From the NCBI GenBank assembly GCA_910579105.1, contig CAJTRT010000041.1, forward strand, positions 10,850-18,044: 7,195 bases of DNA. Direction: 5' to 3'. This document shows positions 1-6,733 of the stretch, piece after piece (position 1 is the stretch's first letter; each line of letters begins with the position of its first letter). Made by a program: the position numbers and the translations under genes. This stretch comes from an uncultured Muribaculaceae bacterium (GTDB lineage: Bacteria; Bacteroidota; Bacteroidia; Bacteroidales; Muribaculaceae). The notes beneath the pieces are model-generated. The model saw nothing but the letters and a program-made list of their open reading frames with translations. It made no database searches and was not told where the DNA came from.

Positions 1-45
1 AGACAGCAATTAATTTAAATTTTTCTCGAAATTACTGGCTGACGG

Positions 46-76
46 CTTGGTATCTCGGAAAAATTGGTTACTTTTG
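46..76 (+). promoter_or_regulatory. Bacteroidota-type promoter upstream of structured RNA
   Basis: A -7 box TACTTTTG at 69-76 matches the Bacteroidota consensus TAnnTTTG exactly. A -33 element CTTG at 46-49 (core TTG at 47-49) lies 19 bp upstream of it, the usual spacing for this sigma factor. Transcription should start near 82-85, a few bases before the first arm of the RNA fold described below. The match in both boxes and spacing makes this the best promoter in the window. It may drive a free-standing small RNA, the exported-protein gene at 333, or both. Confidence 0.72.
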
Positions 77-82
77 CGGTGC

Positions 83-252
83 TATCGGATGATGGCACAG
101 ACATTTGACTGACAAAGAGGCGTATTGCTTATCTTGCTAATGAAAACCTGAGAAATTTTCACCGTACGCAAGAGATAACAAGACGGTTCTCACGCATAGC
201 GTGGGCTGCTGTTTCATATCTCGCGTACAAGGTTTTCTCAGGACCATCATTA
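83..252 (+). ncRNA. Candidate structured small RNA or long structured leader
   Basis: The sequence after the promoter forms nested complementary arms, all checked base by base. ATGATGG (89-95) pairs with CCATCAT (244-250), extendable by two G-U pairs. CCTGAGAAA (147-155) pairs with TTTCTCAGG (234-242). ACC (161-163) pairs with GGT (231-233). GTACGC (164-169) pairs with GCGTAC (223-228). GAGATA (172-177) pairs with TATCTC (217-222). CACGC (191-195) pairs with GCGTG (199-203) across a 3-nt loop. The closing helix begins just after the predicted transcription start, so the fold spans the 5' end of the transcript. Positions 96-146 form a large unpaired segment or side domain, with at most a weak TTTG/CAAA hairpin at 104-116. 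No U-rich terminator follows 250, so an attenuator or leader of the gene at 333 is also possible. I do not recognise the RNA family; a Bacteroidales 6S-like RNA was considered, but the one-sided loop fits it poorly. Confidence 0.55.
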
Positions 253-332
253 GGAGATGTGGCAATCCAGCCCGCGTTTCTTATTCCCACAAATGGTCGA
301 CAGGGCTGTAAGACCGCCAATGACAACACACT

Positions 333-1145
333 ATGCGCCCGTTACGAATCCTCTTCGCCCTTCTGACAATCTCCGTTTTAGGCATATCGTTCTCTGCATC
401 CTCCCAGTCAAACGCCAACGGCAGAAGCTCCGCCGACGAGCTGCGCCGACTCGAAGCCCGCTACGACACACTCTCATCCCTAAAATACTCCAACGCCTAT
501 ATCGCAGCCGAGAAGCGCATCCTCGAAGCCAAAATAGAGAAACTGAGAGGGGAAGCTCCAACGACCACAAACGCAACAAACCGACCTTCCACAACCCACA
601 GAACTGTCACAAAAGATGACGGCAATAGCACTGATTTCAATATTTCCGGGCCTCACAGTATTGATAAGACTATGTGGGACGTCATGAGTGACACTTCATT
701 TATATCTATCTCACAACAAATAGTATTCATAATTGACCATGTAAGTTTAACTGCGAAGGAACATCATTACCCTGCTATTTCATTCTTACTGACATGTTTA
801 GGCGATTTGCTAAATACCATTAAACTTGATGTATGGAGTCAGGATAAAGTTTATGATGGCATTTTTACATTCAATGACGAATCAATAGCCGTCAAATTGG
901 GCATCTCAAACCATATAAGAGAAGAAGCTAAAAACCACGACGCCGCAATCTTATTAATTTCGACAACATATATCAACAGCTCTAACGGCCCAAAACTATA
1001 CAACGCACTGCGAAGAAAGACATTAAAATCATTGACAATCGGTGATGTAGTAGTTCCTCTTGACGGGTTCACAGAATCCAAAGCCTTGTTCAGCGCGTTA
1101 TTCGACAGACTTAGCACCAAAATCCCCGAAATCAAGGACTTTTAA
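333..1145 (+). CDS. Hypothetical exported protein with N-terminal coiled region
   Basis: This 270-residue protein is not recognised. The N-terminus has basic residues (MRPLR), a hydrophobic stretch at about 6-20 and a small-residue region (SFSASSQS) up to about 26. This is a typical Sec signal peptide with probable signal peptidase I cleavage and no lipobox cysteine, and it supports the start at 333. Residues about 33-74 are charged and probably helical or coiled-coil (ELRRLEARYDTL, KRILEAKIEKLRGE). A Thr/Asn/Ser-rich linker at about 75-107 leads into a C-terminal region with hydrophobic segments (for example FISISQQIVFIIDHV and AILLISTTYI) that look like buried core strands or helices of a globular domain. 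Composition changes inside the gene: 421-480 has 40 G/C in 60 bases, while 661-720 and 781-840 have 21 each. The C-terminal domain may therefore have a different origin. It lies 167 nt before uvrB and is probably a separate transcription unit. An envelope or secreted location is inferred; no function can be assigned. Confidence 0.75.
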   Translation: MRPLRILFALLTISVLGISFSASSQSNANGRSSADELRRLEARYDTLSSLKYSNAYIAAEKRILEAKIEKLRGEAPTTTNATNRPSTTHRTVTKDDGNSTDFNISGPHSIDKTMWDVMSDTSFISISQQIVFIIDHVSLTAKEHHYPAISFLLTCLGDLLNTIKLDVWSQDKVYDGIFTFNDESIAVKLGISNHIREEAKNHDAAILLISTTYINSSNGPKLYNALRRKTLKSLTIGDVVVPLDGFTESKALFSALFDRLSTKIPEIKDF

Positions 1146-1234
1146 ATCAAGCACAAAAATTCAGTTATAGTTCTTGATCTCCAAAAGATTCATAAAACAT
1201 ATTCAAACGAGTTCGATTTGGCTCAATTTGGTAT

Positions 1235-1263
1235 GCGGTCATAGCGCGGTCATTCGCGGTGTC
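1235..1263 (+). repeat. Three helically phased GCGGT boxes at the uvrB promoter
   Basis: GCGGTCAT occurs at 1235-1242 and again at 1246-1253, and GCGGTGTC follows at 1256-1263. The start-to-start distances are 11 and 10 bp, about one DNA helical turn, so all three boxes face the same side of the helix. They overlap and flank the -33 element of the uvrB promoter. This arrangement would suit cooperative binding of a regulator, but no known operator is recognised and chance repetition in a short stretch is possible. Confidence 0.35.
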
Positions 1264-1283
1264 GCAGAAAATTCGTATCTTTG
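1253..1283 (+). promoter_or_regulatory. Bacteroidota-type promoter of uvrB
   Basis: The -7 box TATCTTTG at 1276-1283 matches TAnnTTTG fully. TTCG at 1253-1256, one mismatch from TTTG, lies exactly 19 bp upstream as a weak -33 element. Transcription should begin near 1290, giving a short leader of roughly 20-25 nt before the uvrB ATG at 1313. The promoter probably serves uvrB and the coupled ygiQ gene, and perhaps also the restriction-modification genes, because no other promoter is visible in between. Confidence 0.75.
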
Positions 1284-1312
1284 CGGGTTAAACGAATGTT
1301 CTCTCCGAAGAT

Positions 1313-3388
1313 ATGGATTTCAAGCTGAATTCGCAATATAAGCCGACAGGCGACCAGCCGGAGGCGATCGCGCAACTGTCGCGGGGGGTGCTCGACGGCA
1401 CCCCGGCGCAGACGCTCCTGGGCGTGACCGGCTCGGGCAAGACCTTCACGATGGCCAACGTCATCCGGGAGGTGAAGCGCCCGACACTGATCCTGAGCCA
1501 CAACAAGACGCTCGCCGCGCAGCTCTACGGCGAGTTCAAGCAGTTCTTCCCCGAAAACTCGGTGCAGTATTTCGTCTCCTACTACGACTACTACCAGCCG
1601 GAGGCCTACATCCCATCGGTCGACAAGTACATCGAGAAGGACCTGATGATCAACGACGAGATCGAGAAGCTGCGCCTTGCGACGGTCTCCGCACTCCTCT
1701 CGGGGCGGCGCGACGTGGTGGTGGTCAGCTCGGTCTCCTGCCTGTTCGGTATGGGGAACCCGGAGGACTTCGACGCCAACGTGATCGACATCCACACCGG
1801 GCAGAAAATAGCCCGCAACGCTTTCCTGCGCCGCCTGGCCGAATCGCTTTACTCGCGCAACGAGGTGGAACTGAACCGCGGAAACTTCCGCGTGAAAGGT
1901 GACACCGTTGACATCCGCCTGGCCTACGAGGAGATTCTGCTGCGGGTGGTGTTCTGGGGCGACGAGATCGAATCAATCTCAGCCCTCCACCCGATTGACA
2001 ACGTACCCCTCGGAAGCTACGACCAGTTCCAGATCTACCCCGCCAACCTGTTCGTCACCTCCCGCGAGCGCCAGGCTTCTGCCCTGGCGCAGATGGAGCT
2101 TGACCTGGGGCGGCAGGTGGAATACTTCAACGAGGAGATGAAGATGCTCGAGGCCAAGCGCCTCTACGAGCGCACCACCTACGACATAGAGATGATCCGC
2201 GAGGTGGGCCACTGCCCCGGCATCGAGAATTACAGCCGCTATTTCGACGGACGCCAACCAGGCATGCGCCCCTTCTGCCTCCTCGACTACTTCCCCAAGG
2301 ACTACCTGACGATCATTGACGAGAGCCACGTCACCATCCCGCAGATCCGTGCGATGTACGGCGGCGACCTCTCGCGCAAGCAGAACCTGGTCGATTACGG
2401 CTTCCGTCTGGAATCGGCCCTTGACAACCGCCCGCTCCGCTTCGAGGAGTTCGAGCGGCTGACGAACCAGACGATCTACGTCAGCGCCACCCCCGCCGAC
2501 TACGAGTTGCAGAAGAGCGAGGGGGTGGTGGTCGAGCAGGTGATACGCCCCACCGGCCTGCTGGACCCGCTGATCGTTGTCCGCCCGTCGGACCACCAGA
2601 TCGACGACCTCATGGAGGAAATCGAGCAGCGCCGGCAGAAGGACGAGCGCGTGTTAGTCACCACCCTCACCAAGCGCATGGCCGAGGAGCTGAACGACTA
2701 TTTCCTGAAACTCCGCATAAAGACGGCTTACATCCACTCCGACGTAGACACCCTCGACCGCATAAAGATTCTCGACGACCTGCGAGCCGGGGTCTACGAC
2801 GTGCTCATAGGCGTGAACCTCCTCCGCGAGGGGCTCGACCTGCCGGAAGTGTCGCTCGTGGCGATTATCGACGCTGACAAGGAGGGGTTCCTGCGCTCCC
2901 ACCGCTCGCTGACGCAGACCGTCGGACGCGCCGCCCGCAACCTCAACGGCATGGTGATCATGTACGCCGACAAGGTGACCGACTCCATGCGCATGACTAT
3001 CGAGGAGACCGAGCGCCGCCGCGCCAAGCAGCTCGCCTACAACGAGGAGCACGGCATCACGCCACAGGCCATCATCAAGGCCCGCAACCGCATTATCGGT
3101 CTCGACAAGGAGGACGCGGAGGAAACGCCCCGCTCTGCCGCACGCCGCGGCACGCCGCCGCGCCGCGAGCAACCCACGGTCGTGCCTTACGAGAGCGAAT
3201 ACCGCGCGAGTGTCAACCTGGCCGCCGACCCGGTGATACCCTACATGAGCGCCGACGAGATGCGCCGCTCGATCACCCGCATGCGCTCCGAGATGACCGC
3301 CGCCGCGAAAAACATGGAATTCATGGAGGCCGCCCGGCTCCGCGACGAGATTATCAAGATGGAAGGGCTGCTTAAAAACCTCAACTGA
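1313..3388 (+). CDS. uvrB: UvrABC excision nuclease subunit B
   Basis: UvrB is the damage-verifying helicase-like subunit of cytoplasmic nucleotide excision repair. UvrA loads it on DNA, it inserts a beta-hairpin between the strands to test for a lesion, and it then recruits UvrC for the two incisions. The protein has 691 residues, close to the usual 660-690. A Q-type motif (TGDQPEAI, about 12-19) precedes Walker A GVTGSGKT (37-44). The aromatic beta-hairpin SYYDYYQPEAY (about 89-99) carries the tyrosines that contact DNA. Walker B/DEAD-like DESH is at 336-339 and helicase motif VI QTVGRAARN at 535-543. The C-terminal UVR domain (about 650-688), which binds UvrC and UvrA, is intact after a basic, Arg/Pro-rich linker at about 608-645. 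The start at 1313 fits the family N-terminus and the promoter 30 bp upstream. The stop TGA shares one base with the next start (TGATG), implying translational coupling to ygiQ. All key motifs are present, so it is probably functional. Confidence 0.98.
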   Translation: MDFKLNSQYKPTGDQPEAIAQLSRGVLDGTPAQTLLGVTGSGKTFTMANVIREVKRPTLILSHNKTLAAQLYGEFKQFFPENSVQYFVSYYDYYQPEAYIPSVDKYIEKDLMINDEIEKLRLATVSALLSGRRDVVVVSSVSCLFGMGNPEDFDANVIDIHTGQKIARNAFLRRLAESLYSRNEVELNRGNFRVKGDTVDIRLAYEEILLRVVFWGDEIESISALHPIDNVPLGSYDQFQIYPANLFVTSRERQASALAQMELDLGRQVEYFNEEMKMLEAKRLYERTTYDIEMIREVGHCPGIENYSRYFDGRQPGMRPFCLLDYFPKDYLTIIDESHVTIPQIRAMYGGDLSRKQNLVDYGFRLESALDNRPLRFEEFERLTNQTIYVSATPADYELQKSEGVVVEQVIRPTGLLDPLIVVRPSDHQIDDLMEEIEQRRQKDERVLVTTLTKRMAEELNDYFLKLRIKTAYIHSDVDTLDRIKILDDLRAGVYDVLIGVNLLREGLDLPEVSLVAIIDADKEGFLRSHRSLTQTVGRAARNLNGMVIMYADKVTDSMRMTIEETERRRAKQLAYNEEHGITPQAIIKARNRIIGLDKEDAEETPRSAARRGTPPRREQPTVVPYESEYRASVNLAADPVIPYMSADEMRRSITRMRSEMTAAAKNMEFMEAARLRDEIIKMEGLLKNLN

Positions 3389-5262
3389 TGACCATCAAGA
3401 CAAACCAACACCGCCAGCCCGCACCTATGCCAGACATACACAAGCCGACCGACTGGCTCCCCACCTCCGTAAAGGAGATGAAGGCGCTTGGCTGGGAGGA
3501 AGTAGACGTGGTGATCTTCTCGGGCGACGCCTACGTCGACCACCCCTCGTTCGGCGCCGCCGTCATCGGGCGCACGCTCATGGAGGTCGGCGGCTACCGC
3601 GTGGCCATAGTGCCGCAGCCCAACTGGCAGGATGACCTCCGCGACTTCCGCAAGTTCGGCCGCCCGCGCCTCTTCTTCGGCATCTCCCCCGGGGCGATGG
3701 ATTCCATGGTCAACCACTACACCGCCGCCCGCCGCCGACGCAGCGACGACGCGTATACCCCCGACGGCCGCCACGGCATGCGCCCCGACTACCCCACGAT
3801 CGTCTACTCCGAGATCCTGCGCCGCCTCTACCCCGACGCGCCGATTATCGCCGGAGGCATCGAGGCCTCGCTACGCCGCCTCAGCCACTACGACTACTGG
3901 CAGGACCGCCTGCGGCCGTCGATTCTCGCCGACGCGCCGGTCGATATGATAATCTACGGCATGGGGGAGAAGCCCGTCCTCGAAGTCGCCCGGCGCATCG
4001 AGGCCGGTGAGCCGGTCTCACGGATAAAGGACGTGCCGCAGACCGTAGTGTGGGAATCGGCCGCGCCCGCCCCCGACAGCGACAACATAATCCTAAGCCC
4101 ATATGCCGACTGCCTCCGCGACAAGCGCCTGCAATCGGCCAACTTCAAGCACATCGAGCAGCAGAGCAACTGCTTCGCAGGGGCGACGCTCTGGCAGGAG
4201 CAGTCGCCGGGGCGCTTCGCCAGGGTCAACCCCATGTACCCACCGATGACCACCGAGGAGATCGACCGCTCGTTCGACCTGTCCTATACCCGCCTCCCAC
4301 ATCCCCGCTATAAGGGGAAACGCATCCCGGCCTACGAGATGATACGCCACTCGGTCAACCTCCACCGCGGATGCTTCGGCGGGTGCGCCTTCTGCACTAT
4401 CTCGGCACACCAGGGGAAATTCATCGCCTCGCGCAGCAAGGAATCGATACTCCGCGAGGCGCGACAGGTGACCCGCATGCCCGACTTCAAAGGGTATATC
4501 AGCGACCTGGGAGGCCCTTCGGCCAACATGTACCGCCTCGGGGGGAAGAACCGCGACGTCTGCGCCAAATGCCTGCGTCCGAGCTGCCTCCACCCCGCGC
4601 CCTGCCCCAACCTCGACACCGACCATAGCCCGCTGCTCGAGATCTACCGGGCCGTGGACGCGCTGCCGGGGGTGAAGAAATCGTTCATAGGCAGCGGCGT
4701 GCGCTACGACCTGTCGATGCACCATACCGGCGACCAGCGGGTTGACGCAGCCAACCGGGCATACAACGAGGAGCTGATCCGCAACCACGTCAGCGGCCGC
4801 CTCAAGGTCGCCCCGGAGCACACCGAGGACCGCGTGCTCGAAATCATGCGCAAACCCTCCTTCGAGCAGTTCCACCGCTTCAAGGCCATATTCGACCGCA
4901 TGAACTCACGCGAGAACCTACGCCAGCAGCTCATCCCCTACTTCATCTCCTCACATCCCGGCTGCCGCGAAATCGACATGGCCGAGCTGGCGGTGAAGAC
5001 CCGCGACATGGGAATCCACCTCGAGCAAATCCAGGACTTCACACCCACGCCGATGACCGTTGCCACCGAAATATATTACAGCGGCTACCATCCCTACACC
5101 GGCGAGAAGGTCTATACCGCCACCCGTCCCGCCGAGAAGCTCGCCCAACGCCAGTACTTCTTCTGGTACGACCGCGCCTACCGCGCCGGCATCACCGCCT
5201 CCCTGCGCCGCCTCCACCGCCCCGACCTCATCCGCCGCCTCTTCGGCACCACCCGCCCCTGA
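3388..5262 (+). CDS. ygiQ: YgiQ-family (UPF0313) radical SAM protein
   Basis: This 624-residue protein belongs to the YgiQ family of radical SAM enzymes, widely conserved but without an established reaction. The N-terminal domain contains the family signature GDAYVDHPSFG from residue 46. The radical SAM cluster motif is CFGGCAFC, with C329, C333 and C336 expected to bind a 4Fe-4S cluster that cleaves S-adenosylmethionine. A second cysteine-rich segment follows (C392, C395, C399, C405), which is a family feature and might hold another metal. The C-terminal region, ending FFWYDRAYRAG and a basic tail, resembles the YgiQ C-terminal domain. The protein is shorter than E. coli YgiQ (about 740 residues) but complete at both ends. 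The ATG at 3388 overlaps the uvrB stop. An in-frame ATG at 3427 (MPDIHKPTDWLP) fits conserved sequence equally well and could be the real start. The gene is very GC-rich (39 of 60 bases at 3601-3660). Whether it has any role in repair is unknown; linkage to uvrB is only suggestive. Confidence 0.95.
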   Translation: MTIKTNQHRQPAPMPDIHKPTDWLPTSVKEMKALGWEEVDVVIFSGDAYVDHPSFGAAVIGRTLMEVGGYRVAIVPQPNWQDDLRDFRKFGRPRLFFGISPGAMDSMVNHYTAARRRRSDDAYTPDGRHGMRPDYPTIVYSEILRRLYPDAPIIAGGIEASLRRLSHYDYWQDRLRPSILADAPVDMIIYGMGEKPVLEVARRIEAGEPVSRIKDVPQTVVWESAAPAPDSDNIILSPYADCLRDKRLQSANFKHIEQQSNCFAGATLWQEQSPGRFARVNPMYPPMTTEEIDRSFDLSYTRLPHPRYKGKRIPAYEMIRHSVNLHRGCFGGCAFCTISAHQGKFIASRSKESILREARQVTRMPDFKGYISDLGGPSANMYRLGGKNRDVCAKCLRPSCLHPAPCPNLDTDHSPLLEIYRAVDALPGVKKSFIGSGVRYDLSMHHTGDQRVDAANRAYNEELIRNHVSGRLKVAPEHTEDRVLEIMRKPSFEQFHRFKAIFDRMNSRENLRQQLIPYFISSHPGCREIDMAELAVKTRDMGIHLEQIQDFTPTPMTVATEIYYSGYHPYTGEKVYTATRPAEKLAQRQYFFWYDRAYRAGITASLRRLHRPDLIRRLFGTTRP

Positions 5263-5281
5263 CCAACACAGAAACCTGATT

Positions 5282-6733
5282 ATGGGAACAAAAGCCAAGG
5301 AACATTCATCCGTCAAGCATGGCGGCCAGGTATTCACTCCCGGCTACCTCGTCAAACTGATTCTTGACGAGGCAGGCTACTGCGGCCCCGACATACTGCG
5401 CAAGCACTGCATCGACAACAGTTGCGGCGACGGGGCCTTCCTGCTTGAAATTGTCAGGCGCTATGTTTCCGAATATGAAACCGCCCACGGAACCCTTGCC
5501 GGCGTTGAAGCCGAACTCGCTGAATTCATTCACGGCATCGAGATTGACAAGAACGCATACACCGACTGTCTGACCAACCTGGACGAAGAATGTGGGCGTT
5601 TGGCAATCCCTAGAGTCGAATTCGACATCATTAACGGCGACACCCTCCAATACCGGCAATTCGACGGCGGGATGGATTTCGTGGTAGGCAATCCCCCTTA
5701 CGTCCGTGTTCATAATCTCGACAGCAACTATGACGCTGTAAAGACATACACATTCGCCTCCGGGGGGATGACCGACCTTTTCCTCGTGTTCTTTGAAATC
5801 GGGTTCAATATGCTCAGGCCCGGCGGAAGGCTCTGCTATATCACTCCGAGTTCCTGGCTCAGCAGCGTGGCAGGTGGCCAGATGCGCGATTATGTCCGGC
5901 ATCACCGCACCCTTACTTCGGTAATCGACTTAGGGCATTACCAGGCGTTCAGAGCCACCACTTATACCCTGATTTCAGCCTTCACCAAAGGGATGGAGCA
6001 TACCGAAGTAGAGTACAGCGTGTTCGACGGGGAAACCGTTGCCAAACAGCGCGTAGACACATTGGATTATAGCCTTTTCGATATAGACCGGGTCTTCTAC
6101 TTCTCCGACAGGGCGACCCTTGGCGAACTGAGGGAAATCATAACCTCCCAGCCGCCTCGCCACGCAGCGGTGAAAAACGGATTCGCCACCCTGGCCGACG
6201 ATGTGTTTATAAGCAATACATTCCCGTTCGACGGCCTTACAATTCCCGTCATAAAGGCTTCGACCGGCACTTGGTCACGCGCCTTTTTCCCATACGACCG
6301 CGAAGGGAAACCTATAAACAGAGATCATATTTTCGGCAATAAGGGTGTTGCCGACTACCTGAACAGCCAAAAGCAGACCCTACTGAAAAACAAAACCGAA
6401 AAAGAAAACCCGAACTGGCACCTCTACGGGCGCACACAGGCCCTTAAAGACGTAAGCCGTGAAAAACTATCCATAAATGTCACCCTTAAAGACGTGCGAA
6501 GTATCAAGCTGAACAGGGTGCCGGCAGGGAGCGGGGTTTACAGCGGCTTATACATAATCTCCGACATCGACAGTGATATTATCCGGGACATACTCCTTTC
6601 CGATGATTTCATCTCCTACATAACCGCTCTGAAGAACTACAAGAACGGAGGTTATTACACATTCTCGTCGAAAGAATTGGGGAAATATCTCAACTACAAG
6701 ATCCAGCAACGCATACAAAATGGAAGAAATTGA
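5282..6733 (+). CDS. Gamma-class N6-adenine DNA methyltransferase (type II R-M)
   Basis: This protein of 483 residues is predicted to transfer a methyl group from S-adenosylmethionine to the N6 of adenine in a specific DNA site, protecting host DNA from the neighbouring nuclease. Motif order is that of the gamma class (TaqI/Eco57I-like): motif X QVFTP (16-20), motif I DNSCGDGAF (45-53) for AdoMet binding, a motif II-like acidic GIEID at about 85-89, and catalytic motif IV NPPY (137-140). Hydrophobic core segments such as LRPGGRLCYITPSSWL follow. The target recognition region should lie in the C-terminal half (about 280-470), which keeps Tyr/Asn-rich stretches typical of these enzymes near GGYYTFSSKELGKYL. 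The ATG at 5282 is chosen because motif X then lies near the N-terminus; an open frame extends upstream to 5060 but only as low-complexity sequence inside ygiQ. The gene begins 19 nt after ygiQ and is lower in GC (26 of 60 at 6301-6360), suggesting acquisition. The recognition sequence cannot be read from the protein. Confidence 0.93.
   Translation: MGTKAKEHSSVKHGGQVFTPGYLVKLILDEAGYCGPDILRKHCIDNSCGDGAFLLEIVRRYVSEYETAHGTLAGVEAELAEFIHGIEIDKNAYTDCLTNLDEECGRLAIPRVEFDIINGDTLQYRQFDGGMDFVVGNPPYVRVHNLDSNYDAVKTYTFASGGMTDLFLVFFEIGFNMLRPGGRLCYITPSSWLSSVAGGQMRDYVRHHRTLTSVIDLGHYQAFRATTYTLISAFTKGMEHTEVEYSVFDGETVAKQRVDTLDYSLFDIDRVFYFSDRATLGELREIITSQPPRHAAVKNGFATLADDVFISNTFPFDGLTIPVIKASTGTWSRAFFPYDREGKPINRDHIFGNKGVADYLNSQKQTLLKNKTEKENPNWHLYGRTQALKDVSREKLSINVTLKDVRSIKLNRVPAGSGVYSGLYIISDIDSDIIRDILLSDDFISYITALKNYKNGGYYTFSSKELGKYLNYKIQQRIQNGRN

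Larger units (their letters stand above)
1..332. other. Gene-free region upstream of the exported-protein gene
   Basis: No convincing protein gene is seen in this stretch on either strand. Positions 1-45 are AT-rich and carry nothing recognisable; they could be the tail of an intergenic region belonging to an unseen upstream gene. Positions 46-76 hold a promoter, and about 88-252 a structured RNA candidate, both listed separately. Positions 253-332 lead to the start codon at 333 and contain no further TAnnTTTG promoter box. The open frame starting at 257 is dismissed because it runs out of frame through the exported-protein gene and has no signal peptide or recognisable motif. Confidence 0.7.

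Noticed and set aside
147..155. CTGAGA within CCTGAGAAA as part of a TPP riboswitch
   Set aside because: The other conserved TPP elements (the ACCTGATC-type segment and the downstream GGATAATGCC-like region) are absent, and the gene that follows is not a thiamine gene.
147..242. Inverted repeats as ends of a small transposon (MITE) or an integron attC site
   Set aside because: No target-site duplication was seen flanking the arms, the repeats are nested with bulges rather than terminal, and the closing helix extends outward to the predicted transcription start, which favours an RNA fold.
257..619. Plus-strand open frame of 120 codons overlapping the exported-protein gene
   Set aside because: Its product is rich in Arg, Pro and His with no domain signal, while the frame at 333 has a clear signal peptide and continues for 270 residues.
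1146..1178. ATCAAG (1146-1151) and CTTGAT (1173-1178) as a terminator hairpin after the exported-protein gene
   Set aside because: Only six pairs with a 21-nt loop, mostly A-T, and no T-run follows, so it is too weak to call a terminator.
4093..4875. Long minus-strand open frame of 260 codons opposite ygiQ
   Set aside because: Long antisense frames are expected opposite GC-rich genes with G/C third positions. ygiQ motifs on the + strand are unambiguous and the antisense product has no recognisable motif.
5060..5281. Upstream extension of the methyltransferase reading frame (74 extra residues)
   Set aside because: It lies wholly inside the 3' end of ygiQ or the short gap, and its Pro/Ser/Thr/Ala-rich product is the usual off-frame shadow of GC-rich coding DNA. 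Methyltransferase motif X fits a start at 5282.
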